Shown here piece after piece: positions 1 through 7,715 of a stretch of 17,106 nucleotides of DNA. Made by a program: the position numbers and the translations under genes. This DNA is from Patescibacteria group bacterium UBA2193 (GTDB lineage Bacteria; Patescibacteriota; Minisyncoccia; Moranbacterales; DUUL01): contig DCVH01000034.1 of the NCBI GenBank assembly GCA_002327335.1, positions 1 to 17,106 of the forward strand. The letters run 5' to 3'. The notes below the pieces were generated by a model. It was not told where the DNA came from. It ran no database searches and saw only the letters and a program-made list of their open reading frames with translations. Positions within the stretch are counted from its first letter, which is position 1, and every line of letters starts with the position of its first letter.

Positions 1-90
1 CACATGGAAGTTTCAAGACACAACGACATTGAATCTGATAGTATTGGAGAAGGTGAAGAACGAAGAGTGGTAATAAAGCCAATAAAATAA
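1..90 (+). CDS. C-terminal tail of an unidentified protein
   Basis: An open frame enters from the left edge in frame 1 and stops at TAA 88-90, giving 29 residues that end in RRVVIKPIK. The tail is hydrophilic, rich in charged residues, and has no membrane segment. It lies upstream of the flippase on the same strand, so it probably belongs to the same polysaccharide or surface locus. The piece is too short to name a family. It could be a chance open frame, but its charged composition looks coding. Confidence 0.6.
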   Translation, partial: HMEVSRHNDIESDSIGEGEERRVVIKPIK

Positions 91-104
91 ATTTCATATC
101 TGAA

Positions 105-262
105 AAATTGGAAGCACCAAATCCAAAATTCTAAATAACAAACAAATAACAATAACCAAAATATTAAATTCAAAACAAATTTATTTGATTTATTTCGAAT
201 TTCGAAAATTATAATTTTAAATTTATTTAGAATTTATGATTTTGAATTTAGAATTTTTAATA
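105..262. repeat. AT-rich imperfect palindromic repeat between genes
   Basis: The left half is A/C-rich and the right half T/G-rich. The arms aaaattctaaat (125-136) and atttagaatttt (246-257) are exact 12-bp reverse complements. The internal block 192-206 (atttcgaatttcgaa) recurs exactly inside lepA at 15856-15870. The left half also shares acaaacaaat and aataaccaaaat with the coding strand of the first lepA insertion. I see no ORF here. It fits a dispersed, non-autonomous repeat of the kind common in Parcubacteria intergenic DNA. It could fold into a long hairpin in RNA and act as a weak terminator between the first CDS and the flippase. Confidence 0.6.
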
Positions 263-327
263 TTTCTGGTCAGGAATAACCCACTAGGATCTGTCTTTAA
301 AAAAAATAATTTAATAAAGAAGATAGC

Positions 328-1758
328 ATGTCCATTCCAAGAAAAATTGCCTACAATGTAATTTTTTCATCATCGGCAAAGGTATTAAGCACAATTACTG
401 CCTTGGTTGGAATTGGCTTCATTACAAGATACCTTGGACAAGATGGCTTCGGTCGCTATGCGACAGCCCTTGCATTCCTGTCTCTTTTTGGAGCACTGGG
501 CGACTGGGGAATTTATCAAGTCACCACCCTCAGAATTTCCCGCCCTCAATCTGACGAAGCAAAAGTTGTTTCCAATGCCATGGGGCTTCGAATTGCCGTT
601 TCACTTTTCATTATCATCATCACCCCTCTCATAATTTTTCTATTACCTTATGGGAAAGAATTAAAAATTGCCTTGATTTTCATCGCCTTCTCCTATGTAT
701 TTTCATCTTTCTATCAGGTGCTGGTTGGTGTTTTTCAAAAAAACCTTCGCATGGACTTCGTTACAGGATCAGAGCTTGTGGGAAAAATTATTCAAGTCGC
801 GCTAATTGTTCTTGGCGTGATGAAAGACTGGGGATTCTATTTCATCATCATTACCCTACTCATCAACATGATTATCAATTTCATGTTTGTTTTTTTAATG
901 TCAAAAAAATTCATCCGATTCAAGCCGGCTTTTGATTTTGTTTATTGGAAAGATTTTCTGCGACAATCCATCCCCATTGGACTTGCAACTCTCGTAACTT
1001 TTATTTATTTCAAAGCAGATACAATTCTTCTATCTCTGATGAAACCGGCGGAAGACGTCGGAGTCTATGGAGCCGCCTACAAAGTCATTGAAAATATCAG
1101 CTTCTTCCCTGCTATGATTGTTGGGCTCACTCTTCCGATGTTTTCTTATAATGTTTTTAAAAATCGAGAAAAATTCAAAAATATTGTTAATAAAAACTTC
1201 AAAGTCTTCTTGATTCTCGTTATTCCGTTGGTTATTGGAACGTTTTTCTTGGCCGAAGGAATTGTCACCATCATCGCCGGACCGGAATTTGCTGCCTCTG
1301 CAATTGTTTTGAAAATAGTCATCATCGCTTCTGCTTTCATTTTTTTTGGACATCTTTTCACGAACATTCTTATTTCTGCCAATCTTCAAAAAAAGCTTTT
1401 CATCGTTTTGTTTTTTTGCGCAATATTTAATGTTACGCTAAACTTAATACTAATCCCGAAATTCTCCTATCTTGCGACAGCTGGTGTTTCGGCAGCTACA
1501 GAATTTCTTGTAATAATATTAACAGGCTTCATTATTCATCGAAACCTTAAATTTATTCCAAGCTCCGACAAAATTATCTGGGTTCTTCTTTGTGGCTTCA
1601 TCATGGCAATCTTTTTGTGGTTTACAAAAGATTTGAATTTTTTCATTCGATTGCTCGTCAGCCCTTTAGTTTATTTCGGAGGATTAGTTGTCTTCAATGT
1701 CGTTTCCAAAACAGAAATCCTTTCATTAATCAAAAGAGAGAATGCCCCACAAGAATAA
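328..1758 (+). CDS. Wzx-type polysaccharide flippase (MOP superfamily)
   Basis: A 476-residue integral membrane protein with about 14 predicted hydrophobic helices: roughly 8-33, 42-65, 86-108, 115-138, 150-168, 170-191, 218-240, 252-275, 291-312, 325-349, 355-375, 379-404, 415-433 and 439-458. Length, helix count and N-terminal features (SSSAKVLSTITALV, then ITRYLGQDGFGRYA) match the polysaccharide-biosynthesis flippases of the MOP/MviN-like superfamily. These move undecaprenyl-linked oligosaccharides across the cytoplasmic membrane. ATG 328 is the only good start; the leader has AAGAAG but no strong Shine-Dalgarno. The gene overlaps the next one, a glycosyltransferase, by 17 nt, so the two are probably translationally coupled and act on the same surface glycan. 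The substrate cannot be told from sequence. No clear promoter is visible just upstream. Confidence 0.88.
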   Translation: MSIPRKIAYNVIFSSSAKVLSTITALVGIGFITRYLGQDGFGRYATALAFLSLFGALGDWGIYQVTTLRISRPQSDEAKVVSNAMGLRIAVSLFIIIITPLIIFLLPYGKELKIALIFIAFSYVFSSFYQVLVGVFQKNLRMDFVTGSELVGKIIQVALIVLGVMKDWGFYFIIITLLINMIINFMFVFLMSKKFIRFKPAFDFVYWKDFLRQSIPIGLATLVTFIYFKADTILLSLMKPAEDVGVYGAAYKVIENISFFPAMIVGLTLPMFSYNVFKNREKFKNIVNKNFKVFLILVIPLVIGTFFLAEGIVTIIAGPEFAASAIVLKIVIIASAFIFFGHLFTNILISANLQKKLFIVLFFCAIFNVTLNLILIPKFSYLATAGVSAATEFLVIILTGFIIHRNLKFIPSSDKIIWVLLCGFIMAIFLWFTKDLNFFIRLLVSPLVYFGGLVVFNVVSKTEILSLIKRENAPQE

Positions 1759-2674
1759 CAACAAACTTTCTTTTTCCCTTGCAATTATCATCGTCGGGTT
1801 CAATAACGAAAAAAGTATTCGGGAATGCCTCTATTCTCTTTTTAAAAACTTCTTAGGGAAAAATCCCATAAAGGGAAAAATAGTTTTTATTGACAACAAA
1901 TCATCCGACAGAACGGTTGAAACCGTAACAAAATTAAGAGAATTTTACCCCTGTCTCAATATCATTGAAAATAGAATAAACGTTGGTTTCGCAAAAGCCG
2001 TAAACCAAGGCATCAGATTTGCTCAGGAAAAATATAATCCTGATTTTTTTATGCTTTTAAATCCCGACGCAAAAATTGAAACCGAAAATTTCATAAACAT
2101 TGCGATTGAAAGAATCAGAAATCATCCAACAAAGCCAATCATCGTTTCACCAAAAATCACAAAAGCCTATAAAGAAGATTCTGATAAATCAACAGGGGGA
2201 AACAAGGTCTGGTTTGAAGGAGGAAAAATAGACTGGTTCAAACAAAAAGTTGTTCATGAAAAAACAAAAGATTCTCTTGCAGAAAATAAAAAAATTGTTT
2301 CAACGGATTTCATCTCTGGTTGTGCTATGATTTTTAATAAAAAGACAATAGAAAAAATTGGGTTGCTCGATGAGAGATTTTTTCTCTTTTATGAAGATGC
2401 CGATTTTTGCTTCAGGGCAAAAAAAGCTGGCGGAAAACTGGCCATCTTCCCTGACTTGGAAGTCTGTCACATTGAATCTGTCTCTTTTTCAAAAGAAGAC
2501 ATTAAAACCTATCACCTTGTCAAAAGTGGTCTTCTGTTTTTTCATAAACATTCCCCCTACCGATTTCGTCCTTTTTTTTGGATAAAATTCTATATTCGTT
2601 TTTTCTATCACAAATTTTTCTCGAAGAAAGCTATTGTCGTGAAAGCAATGAAAAATTTCAAAGAAGAAATTTAA
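1742..2674 (+). CDS. GT2-family glycosyltransferase (rhamnosyltransferase-like)
   Basis: A 310-residue GT-A fold enzyme. The nucleotide-sugar-binding start is AIIIVGFNN (14-22), followed by VFIDNKSSD (48-56, with D51). INVGFAKAVNQG (79-90) is the typical NxGfaxxxNxG segment. LLNPDA (105-110) is the NPD variant of the metal-binding DxD, and FYEDADFCFRAKKAG (216-230) is the acceptor-side ED.D motif. This pattern is typical of the WbbL/rhamnosyltransferase branch, which transfers a sugar from an NDP-sugar to a lipid-linked glycan at the inner face of the membrane. The gene starts inside the end of the flippase gene with AGAGAG just upstream, consistent with coupling. The C-terminus (about 265-310) is basic and aromatic and may touch the membrane. 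The donor sugar is not determinable. Confidence 0.87.
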   Translation: MPHKNNNKLSFSLAIIIVGFNNEKSIRECLYSLFKNFLGKNPIKGKIVFIDNKSSDRTVETVTKLREFYPCLNIIENRINVGFAKAVNQGIRFAQEKYNPDFFMLLNPDAKIETENFINIAIERIRNHPTKPIIVSPKITKAYKEDSDKSTGGNKVWFEGGKIDWFKQKVVHEKTKDSLAENKKIVSTDFISGCAMIFNKKTIEKIGLLDERFFLFYEDADFCFRAKKAGGKLAIFPDLEVCHIESVSFSKEDIKTYHLVKSGLLFFHKHSPYRFRPFFWIKFYIRFFYHKFFSKKAIVVKAMKNFKEEI

Positions 2675-2688
2675 AATGTCTATATTCT

Positions 2689-2723
2689 AAAAGTCCAGAA
2701 CACTTCGTGCCCTGGACTTTTTT
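2689..2723. terminator. Bidirectional terminator between convergent genes
   Basis: AAAAGTCCAG (2689-2698) pairs with CTGGACTTTT (2712-2721). An inner CAC/GTG pair closes a TTC loop, and T-runs lie on both strands. It sits 15 nt after the glycosyltransferase stop and 11 nt after the end of the convergent minus-strand gene, so it can serve both. Confidence 0.85.
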
Positions 2724-2733
2724 CTAAAAAAAT

Positions 2734-3111
2734 TTATGCAAGCCTGAAAACTTGCGATGCCCTCTTTGCCCTGATGAAGGCGTTCAGATATGAACATCGC
2801 TCCCTTAGAACATAAGACGGGGCACCACCATTCCCATTGCCGTTTACGTTCTTCTTTTTAAGAAGAACTGATAACCGAATGCATCCCTTCACATTACTGA
2901 AAGCCCGCTCCAGTATTCCCCTGATTATGGAAAAAGCCCTGGTCTTTGCCTCTCCGCCGTGAAGAGCCCCGAATCTAATGTTCATCGACTGCTCTTTACC
3001 GTTAACAAAAACCACTACTTCGGCACACCAACCAGGCTTTTTCTTCATGAGCCTTCTTGGTAAAGAACAAATTGCCCATTTGTCATTTTTTTTCTTATTT
3101 CTAGTCTTCAT
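2734..3111 (-). CDS. Orphan basic hypothetical protein, 125 aa
   Basis: I do not recognise this family. The ATG at 3111 is preferred over an in-frame GTG at 3117 because AGAGGGGG (3124-3117) is spaced 5 nt before it. This is the clearest Shine-Dalgarno in the window. The protein is strongly basic (KTRNKKKNDK at the start) with Cys at about 15 and 27. A strand-like stretch AEVVVFVNG is followed by a helix-like stretch, then a glycine/asparagine-rich NVNGNGNGG linker and a basic C-terminal helix. No signal peptide or membrane helix is seen. A hand count gives about 47% G+C over 2761-3060, against about 27-42% for the stretches of flanking genes I counted, which hints at foreign origin. It has its own promoter (3167-3196) and terminator (2689-2723). 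A 9-bp perfect hairpin (2848-2868) lies inside the gene. It could be a nucleic-acid-binding or mobile-element protein, but nothing proves this. Confidence 0.62.
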   Translation of the reverse strand: MKTRNKKKNDKWAICSLPRRLMKKKPGWCAEVVVFVNGKEQSMNIRFGALHGGEAKTRAFSIIRGILERAFSNVKGCIRLSVLLKKKNVNGNGNGGAPSYVLRERCSYLNAFIRAKRASQVFRLA

Positions 3112-3166
3112 GGACACCCCCTCTTTTCATCAAAAGATTCGCAAGAAAAAAACTTTCTCTTCCTGA

Positions 3167-3196
3167 ATTTTAGCAGGAAAATTCAACACCCGTCAA
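3167..3196 (-). promoter_or_regulatory. Promoter for the orphan gene
   Basis: On the minus strand, -35 TTGACG (3196-3191), an 18-nt spacer, then TAAAAT (3172-3167) preceded by TGC, an extended -10. The leader to the ATG at 3111 is about 50 nt. The -35 box lies one base from that of the divergent promoter. Confidence 0.65.
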
Positions 3197-3197
3197 T

Positions 3198-3226
3198 CTG
3201 TTATTTTTAATAAAATATGCTATAAT
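3198..3226 (+). promoter_or_regulatory. Promoter for the DUF3048 gene
   Basis: A perfect TATAAT (3221-3226) is preceded by TGC, an extended -10. A weak -35, ctgtta (3198-3203), is 17 nt upstream. The leader to ATG 3257 is about 25-30 nt and has no Shine-Dalgarno. It is back-to-back with the minus-strand promoter, so the two genes could share a regulator. Confidence 0.65.
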
Positions 3227-3256
3227 AAATCCGTTCTTTAAATTAAATAAAAATAA

Positions 3257-4504
3257 ATGGAAAATAAAAAAATAATTTTCGGGGGTCTTTTTTTTGTTAT
3301 CATAATAATTCTGATTATTTCCTTTTTGTTTATCAAGAAAAATAATAACGAATCAATAACCATTGAACAAAACCCAAAAAAAGAAACCGAAGGAAATTTC
3401 ATTCCCTATGACTTACCGGAAAATGCTTCAAAAATAACCGGACTGGCTTGTGAAAATAATAATAAAAGAGCTTTTGCTGTAATGTATTCCGGTGACAAAA
3501 CAGCTAGACAATATTTCTCAAGCCTCTCTTTGGCAGACTTCGTACTTGAAATGCCACATCGTCCAATGCATGGGCAACCAAGATTAATGGGAGTTTTTCA
3601 ATGCAATACACCCGAAATTGTCGGACCAATGCGATCCGGAAGAACTGACCATATTTCCGTTGCTGGGTCTCTTGATGCAATCTATGTTCCTTGGGGAGGA
3701 TCAAGTGTTGGGAAAGCTCTTCTGGAAAAAAGAGTCATTAATCACATTGATTGCAATGGCGAAGTTGCTCCCGGAGGAGGTTCCGCCTGTTTCAGAAGGT
3801 CTGGGCCTATGAGCACTCTTGAAAGCGCTTCCTCGAGCATTCCAGAGCTAATAAAGGTTGCAGAAAAAGTTGGCTACCGAAAAGAATCACAAACAAAAGG
3901 ATTTGAACACCAAGGAGATCTTTCTCTCGAAAAAAGACCAAATTATTCAAGAGTAAGAGTAAAATTCGAAAATCCCTCTGATGTCGAGTATCTCTATGAC
4001 AAACAAACAAATTCCTATTTAAGATTTTTTGGAGGAAAAGAAGACATTGATTATGAAACAAAAAAACAATACGCTCCAAAAAATTTAATAACCATCGTCA
4101 CAAAAAAAGATGCTTGGCTGACTGACACCGACTATGTGAGACAAGGACTGCAAGACCCATGGGATGGGATTGATGCAGAACATCGAGAAAATGATAATGG
4201 CCAATATCCAAACATGCAACTGGGAGACCCTTGGTTTGACACAAAATTTGAAGGACCGGCAGAATTCTTTTTTAACGGGCAACATATCGAAGGAACTTGG
4301 AAAAGAGAAAAAGGGCTTGAAAACCCATTCAAATTTTTTGATGAAAAAGGAATTGAAGTCCATTTTGTTCCGGGACAAATTTGGATGCATGTCCTTGAAC
4401 ACTCCAGAACAGTAAGTTTCGAAGATGAGAAAGAATATCAGGAAAGGATTGAAGATGAAACGGAAAATGTTTCGGCCACCCCAGCAAACTCGCAAGAATT
4501 ATAA
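3257..4504 (+). CDS. Membrane-anchored DUF3048 (YerB-like) protein
   Basis: A 415-residue protein with an N-terminal signal anchor (about 6-26, followed by KKNNN) and no lipobox, so the rest is predicted outside the membrane. The first DUF3048 domain (about 60-230) carries the family signature: AFAVMYSGDKTARQYFSSLS, then LADFVLEMP, LMGVFQC and the hallmark IVGPMRSGRTDH, followed by a glycine-rich DAIYVPWGGSS. The C-terminal half (about 265-390) ends in GTWKREKGLENPFKFFDEKG and VPGQIWMHV, matching the DUF3048 C-terminal domain. The biochemical role of the family is not established; Bacillus YerB is a lipoprotein of unknown function. The acidic tail after about 395 is probably disordered. The gene is monocistronic: it has its own promoter and a strong terminator follows. 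Confidence 0.85.
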   Translation: MENKKIIFGGLFFVIIIILIISFLFIKKNNNESITIEQNPKKETEGNFIPYDLPENASKITGLACENNNKRAFAVMYSGDKTARQYFSSLSLADFVLEMPHRPMHGQPRLMGVFQCNTPEIVGPMRSGRTDHISVAGSLDAIYVPWGGSSVGKALLEKRVINHIDCNGEVAPGGGSACFRRSGPMSTLESASSSIPELIKVAEKVGYRKESQTKGFEHQGDLSLEKRPNYSRVRVKFENPSDVEYLYDKQTNSYLRFFGGKEDIDYETKKQYAPKNLITIVTKKDAWLTDTDYVRQGLQDPWDGIDAEHRENDNGQYPNMQLGDPWFDTKFEGPAEFFFNGQHIEGTWKREKGLENPFKFFDEKGIEVHFVPGQIWMHVLEHSRTVSFEDEKEYQERIEDETENVSATPANSQEL

Positions 4505-4515
4505 CCATGCATTTC

Positions 4516-4545
4516 AAAAAGCACTCTCACGAGAGAGTGCTTTTT
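4516..4545. terminator. Strong bidirectional terminator
   Basis: AAAAAGCACTCTC (4516-4528) and GAGAGTGCTTTTT (4533-4545) form a perfect 13-bp stem with an ACGA loop and A/T tracts on both sides. It lies between the end of the DUF3048 gene (+) and the end of the C39-like gene (-), serving both. Confidence 0.95.
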
Positions 4546-4590
4546 TATTTCACACTTATTGTAATCAGTTTCTTCAAAAACAAAACTCCA

Positions 4591-5118
4591 TCAATCCATG
4601 TGCTCCAATTCCGATAAATCGTGTTTTGATTTCCCACCAAGGACTGCCATCCCCCAATTTATATATTTTTTTCCTTTTTTATCAACATCATGCCAACGAG
4701 TTTGAAATTCTTGATACGTCAAAAAAGTACGCCTAAAGGCAGACGGATCTTCAAAATATATATTTTTTGAATCATAGCCAATTGCAACCACATAATGACC
4801 ATCTGTCCAATCCTCTTCCCAATTAACATCTTTTTTGTTTGTCCAAGCTTGAACCAATAAAATAACTGGAATTTTTTTATCGATGTATCTTTTAACATCA
4901 TCAATTGTCATCTTCCCCGACTTAACATCAAAATTATATTTTCTTGCAACCATTTTCACCCCCGATATCGGCGTACCATTTCTATTGGTGCCTGCTAATT
5001 TCATAATAATGTCTTCACGAACATCAACTCCATAATATGCCAAAACTGATTGAATTGCGTTTGCACCGCAATCCCAACAATGCGCTTGACGCAATTCAGG
5101 AAATTTAAATATTTTCAT
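4591..5118 (-). CDS. Stand-alone C39-like cysteine peptidase
   Basis: A 175-residue protein with the papain-like C39 triad. Gln11 is the likely oxyanion residue and Cys17 the nucleophile in HCWDCGANAIQSVLAYYG. His108 lies in DGHYVVAIGYD and Asp124 in FEDPS. It matches the Peptidase_C39-like fold usually found at the N-terminus of bacteriocin ABC exporters, but here it stands alone. It has no signal peptide and no transporter domain, so it is predicted cytoplasmic. The start lies 5 nt after the NUDIX stop on the same strand, so the two form an operon. The ending EFQTRWHDVDKKGKKYINWGMAV fits the family's last strands. The stop is TGA. The substrate is unknown; hydrolysis of a short peptide or isopeptide is possible, and so is a non-peptidase role. 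Confidence 0.8.
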   Translation of the reverse strand: MKIFKFPELRQAHCWDCGANAIQSVLAYYGVDVREDIIMKLAGTNRNGTPISGVKMVARKYNFDVKSGKMTIDDVKRYIDKKIPVILLVQAWTNKKDVNWEEDWTDGHYVVAIGYDSKNIYFEDPSAFRRTFLTYQEFQTRWHDVDKKGKKYINWGMAVLGGKSKHDLSELEHMD

Positions 5119-5123
5119 GTAAA

Positions 5124-5567
5124 TTATTTTTTAATATAAAACTTCTTTTGTTTGTAATTTTCAAGTATTTTAGCACTTGGAAAATAAATCGGGGATGGCA
5201 AATCGTCCATTTCGAACCAGCGCCATTCCGTTATTTCGTCAGGCTCCATGACTTTTGGTTCACCCAAAAAAACATCGGAGAAAAAACCAATCGTAACAAA
5301 ATGTGCGCTTTCCACTATGTCTTGATTAACACAAATCACCTTTATTTCCCCGAGAGTTATCCCTGTTTCTTCCATTACCTCTCTTTTCGCACCATCTTCA
5401 AAAATTTCTTTAAAATCTAATTTTCCTCCTGGCATTGTCCAAGTCCCAGCGCCATTCAATAAGCTTGATGCTTTCTGATGATCATCATGACGCCGACCAA
5501 GCAATAATTTGCCCTCTTTAAACATCATGACCCCGAATCCAACACCAATTTTGTTTTCTTTTTCCAT
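5124..5567 (-). CDS. NUDIX hydrolase
   Basis: A 147-residue single-domain protein with a perfect Nudix box at residues 48-70: G, five residues, E54, seven residues, then REVMEETGI. This is the Mg2+ site that hydrolyses nucleoside diphosphates linked to another moiety. The N-terminal GVGFGVMMFKEGKLLLGRR and the GTWTMPGGKLDFKE lead-in are typical of the MutT/ADP-ribose-type subfamilies. The exact substrate (oxidised NTP, NDP-sugar or other) cannot be set from sequence. It is the first gene of a two-gene unit with the C39-like peptidase and has a candidate promoter overlapping the atp terminator. Confidence 0.9.
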   Translation of the reverse strand: MEKENKIGVGFGVMMFKEGKLLLGRRHDDHQKASSLLNGAGTWTMPGGKLDFKEIFEDGAKREVMEETGITLGEIKVICVNQDIVESAHFVTIGFFSDVFLGEPKVMEPDEITEWRWFEMDDLPSPIYFPSAKILENYKQKKFYIKK

Positions 5568-5604
5568 ACAACTTCAATTTACTGCATAAACTCCCCCTTC
5601 TTTT

Positions 5605-5633
5605 ATTTTAAAGCAAAAACCATTTTTAAGCAA
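5605..5633 (-). promoter_or_regulatory. Candidate promoter for NUDIX-C39 unit
   Basis: On the minus strand, TTGCTT (5633-5628), a 17-nt spacer and TAAAAT (5610-5605). It lies about 37 nt before the NUDIX ATG and touches the T-tract of the atp terminator, so the unit could restart transcription where the atp operon ends. Confidence 0.5.
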
Positions 5634-5656
5634 AAACACCCCTTGAAAAAGAGGTG
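5632..5656 (-). terminator. Terminator of the atp operon
   Basis: Minus-strand stem CACCTC (5656-5651), loop TTTTTCAA, GGGGTG (5642-5637), with one G-T pair, followed by TTTTT (5636-5632). It starts 24 nt after the atpC stop. Confidence 0.75.
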
Positions 5657-5680
5657 CCTTCCAAATTTTTAAGAAAAATT

Positions 5681-6145
5681 TTAATTCTGATCTAAAGGAG
5701 TTTTTCTTCTGCCAGTTTGATGCCTTCTCGCTGCTTTGATTCTCGCGAGTTGCCTTTCGATTCCTGAAAAAACTTCGGCATACTGCTTTTCGTCTTTCAT
5801 TTTTCCAATACTTGCTTTCATTTCCTTTTCTGCCCACTCCTTTGCTTTTTCTGCTCTTTCAAGATCAATCTCCTCTGATCTTTCAGCAGTATCAGCGAGC
5901 ACTACGACCTTATTTAATAAAACCTCAATAAAACCACCAGAAACTGCCAGAGTTTTCTTTTCTCCTTTGTTATCAACAATTTCAAGTACTCCCGGGACTA
6001 ATGTTGCGACCAAAGGCATATGTTTTGGCAACACGGTAATTTCCCCTTCTTTTGTTGGGACAGTAACCTGAGTAATACAGTCTTTCAATACGACTCTCTC
6101 TGGAGTCACAAGCTCAAATTTTATAACTTTATTATCATCAAACAT
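5681..6145 (-). CDS. atpC: ATP synthase epsilon subunit
   Basis: A 154-residue F1 epsilon subunit, part of the central stalk. The N-terminal beta-sandwich (about 8-90) runs from IKFELVTPERVVL through EGEITVLPKHMPLVATLVPG to VSGGFIEVLLNKVVVLADTAE. The C-terminal helix pair (about 95-140) can inhibit ATP hydrolysis. ATG 6145 is chosen over an in-frame TTG at 6160 because residues just after it match the family start. The basic C-terminal end (ARRHQTGRRK) is somewhat longer than usual. It is the last gene of the operon, separated from atpD by a 51-nt gap that holds a short tandem repeat. No Shine-Dalgarno is visible. Confidence 0.93.
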   Translation of the reverse strand: MFDDNKVIKFELVTPERVVLKDCITQVTVPTKEGEITVLPKHMPLVATLVPGVLEIVDNKGEKKTLAVSGGFIEVLLNKVVVLADTAERSEEIDLERAEKAKEWAEKEMKASIGKMKDEKQYAEVFSGIERQLARIKAARRHQTGRRKTPLDQN

Positions 6146-6165
6146 AATAGTTAAAGTCAAAAATC

Positions 6166-6186
6166 AAAATGCAAAATGCAAAATGA
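6166..6186. repeat. Short tandem repeat (AAAATGC) x3 between atpD and atpC
   Basis: Three 7-mers, aaaatgc, aaaatgc and aaaatga, stand in tandem just upstream of the atpC start. They place two out-of-frame cat/atg-like triplets near the start. The repeat may be a slippage-prone element or a remnant of a dispersed AT-rich repeat. Confidence 0.6.
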
Positions 6187-6196
6187 ATAATGAAAA

Positions 6197-7633
6197 TTAT
6201 TTATTATCCTCTTCTTTACTAACTTCATCAATACTTCCTTTCATATAGAAATCTCCTTCGTTTTTATCATCGTGCTTTCCTTCAAGAATTTCTTTAAATC
6301 CTCTGATAGTGTCTTCTAGTTTAGTATATTTCCCAGGACTTCCAGTAAATGTTTCGGCAACAAAAAACGGCTGAGAAAGAAATCTCTGGACTTTTCTGGC
6401 TCGAGAAACAGTGATTTTGTCTTCATCGGATAATTCTTCCATGCCAAGAATTGCAATAATATCTTGAAGATCTTTGTATTTTTGAAGAACTTTTTGTACT
6501 CCACGAGCCACTTGATAATGTTCTTCTCCGACAATTTTTGGATCAAGAATAATTGAAGATGAGTCAAGCGGATCGACAGCAGGATAAATTCCAAGCTCCG
6601 ACAAACCTCTAGACAAAACCACCGTCGAATCAAGATGACCAAAAGTTGTAGCTGGAGCTGGGTCAGTCAAGTCGTCAGCTGGCACATAGACAGCTTGAAT
6701 TGAGGTAACGGAACCTTTGTTAGTTGAAGTAATTCGCTCCTGTAATTCACCCATTTCTGTTGCAAGCGTTGGCTGGTAACCCACCGCAGAAGGCATTCTT
6801 CCAAGCAATGTTGAAACCTCAGAACCAGCCTGAGTAAATCGAAAAATGTTATCAATAAAAAACAATACATCTTGTCCTTGTTCATCTCGAAAATATTCAG
6901 CAATTGAAAGGCCAGACAATGCTACTCGAGCACGACTTCCAGGTGGTTCGTTCATTTGTCCAAAAACCATCGCTACTTTATCAATAACTCCCGCTGTTTT
7001 CATTTCATGAAAAAGATCGTTCCCTTCTCGAGTTCGCTCTCCTACCCCGGCAAAAACCGAATAGCCTCCGTGAGCCTTAGCAATGTTGTTAATAAACTCT
7101 TGAATAATAACAGTCTTCCCAACACCAGCACCACCAAACATTCCAACTTTTCCACCTTTGGCGATTGGACAAATCAAGTCAATTACTTTTATTCCAGTTT
7201 CCAAAATTTCTGTTTTTGTCGACTGATCAATGAACTTTGGGGCTTCTCGATGAATCGGATACCTCACTTCAGTTTTCACATCAGCTCCTCCATCAACAAC
7301 TTCACCAAGCACATTGAAAATTCTTCCAAGAGTTTTTTCTCCAACCGGAACACTGATTGGTTCGCCAGTATTCACAACCGTTTGCCCTCTTCGAAGACCA
7401 TCAGTTGAACCCATGGCAATTGCTCGCACCACATTGAAGCCAACATGTTGTTGAGTTTCAAAAACAAGCTTTTTATCTTTTCCATCTTCTCCCAGAACAT
7501 AGACCTCAAGGGCATCAAAAATTTTCGGAAGCTTGTTCTCAAAATAGATATCGGCTACCGCACCAATAACTTGTTTGATTTTGCCTTCATTTTTTTTAAC
7601 ATCGACTAGCGTTTCTGCGTTTTTATCAGACAT
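6197..7633 (-). CDS. atpD: ATP synthase beta subunit (catalytic)
   Basis: A 478-residue catalytic subunit of F1. Walker A is GGAGVGKT (167-174), and the catalytic GER loop follows at 198-200. The Walker B region is VLFFIDNIFRF, followed by the adenine-pocket and catch-loop segments. The lever segment reads MEELSDED in place of the classical DELSEED and would contact gamma. The length fits the family (about 465-480). An 18-residue hydrophilic N-terminal extension precedes KIKQVIGAVADIYF, and the C-terminus is acidic. The leader contains the same aactaaaataat sequence before ATG as atpA and has no Shine-Dalgarno. Confidence 0.98.
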   Translation of the reverse strand: MSDKNAETLVDVKKNEGKIKQVIGAVADIYFENKLPKIFDALEVYVLGEDGKDKKLVFETQQHVGFNVVRAIAMGSTDGLRRGQTVVNTGEPISVPVGEKTLGRIFNVLGEVVDGGADVKTEVRYPIHREAPKFIDQSTKTEILETGIKVIDLICPIAKGGKVGMFGGAGVGKTVIIQEFINNIAKAHGGYSVFAGVGERTREGNDLFHEMKTAGVIDKVAMVFGQMNEPPGSRARVALSGLSIAEYFRDEQGQDVLFFIDNIFRFTQAGSEVSTLLGRMPSAVGYQPTLATEMGELQERITSTNKGSVTSIQAVYVPADDLTDPAPATTFGHLDSTVVLSRGLSELGIYPAVDPLDSSSIILDPKIVGEEHYQVARGVQKVLQKYKDLQDIIAILGMEELSDEDKITVSRARKVQRFLSQPFFVAETFTGSPGKYTKLEDTIRGFKEILEGKHDDKNEGDFYMKGSIDEVSKEEDNK

Positions 7634-7662
7634 ATTATTTTAGTTGTTAGTTATTAGTTAAA
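7634..7662 (-). repeat. TTAGTTATTAGTT-type leader repeat before atpD
   Basis: Read on the plus strand, ttagttgttagttattagtt lies directly upstream of the atpD ATG. It ends in the same aactaaaataat-ATG junction as the atpA leader. No stem or Shine-Dalgarno is evident. See the matching element at 10272-10310. Confidence 0.55.
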
Positions 7663-7715
7663 TTATATTAAATCTTTACTTTTAATCTTCTTGTTATTCT
7701 AAAAATCCAAATAAT

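Noticed and set aside
2848..2868. Perfect 9-bp hairpin inside the orphan gene
   Set aside because: It encodes a plausible Lys-Lys-Lys-Asn stretch, has no following T-run, and short A/T-rich palindromes are expected; kept only as a remark.
5736..6071. Long plus-strand frame opposite atpC
   Set aside because: Serine/threonine-rich mirror of the true epsilon gene with no independent signals.
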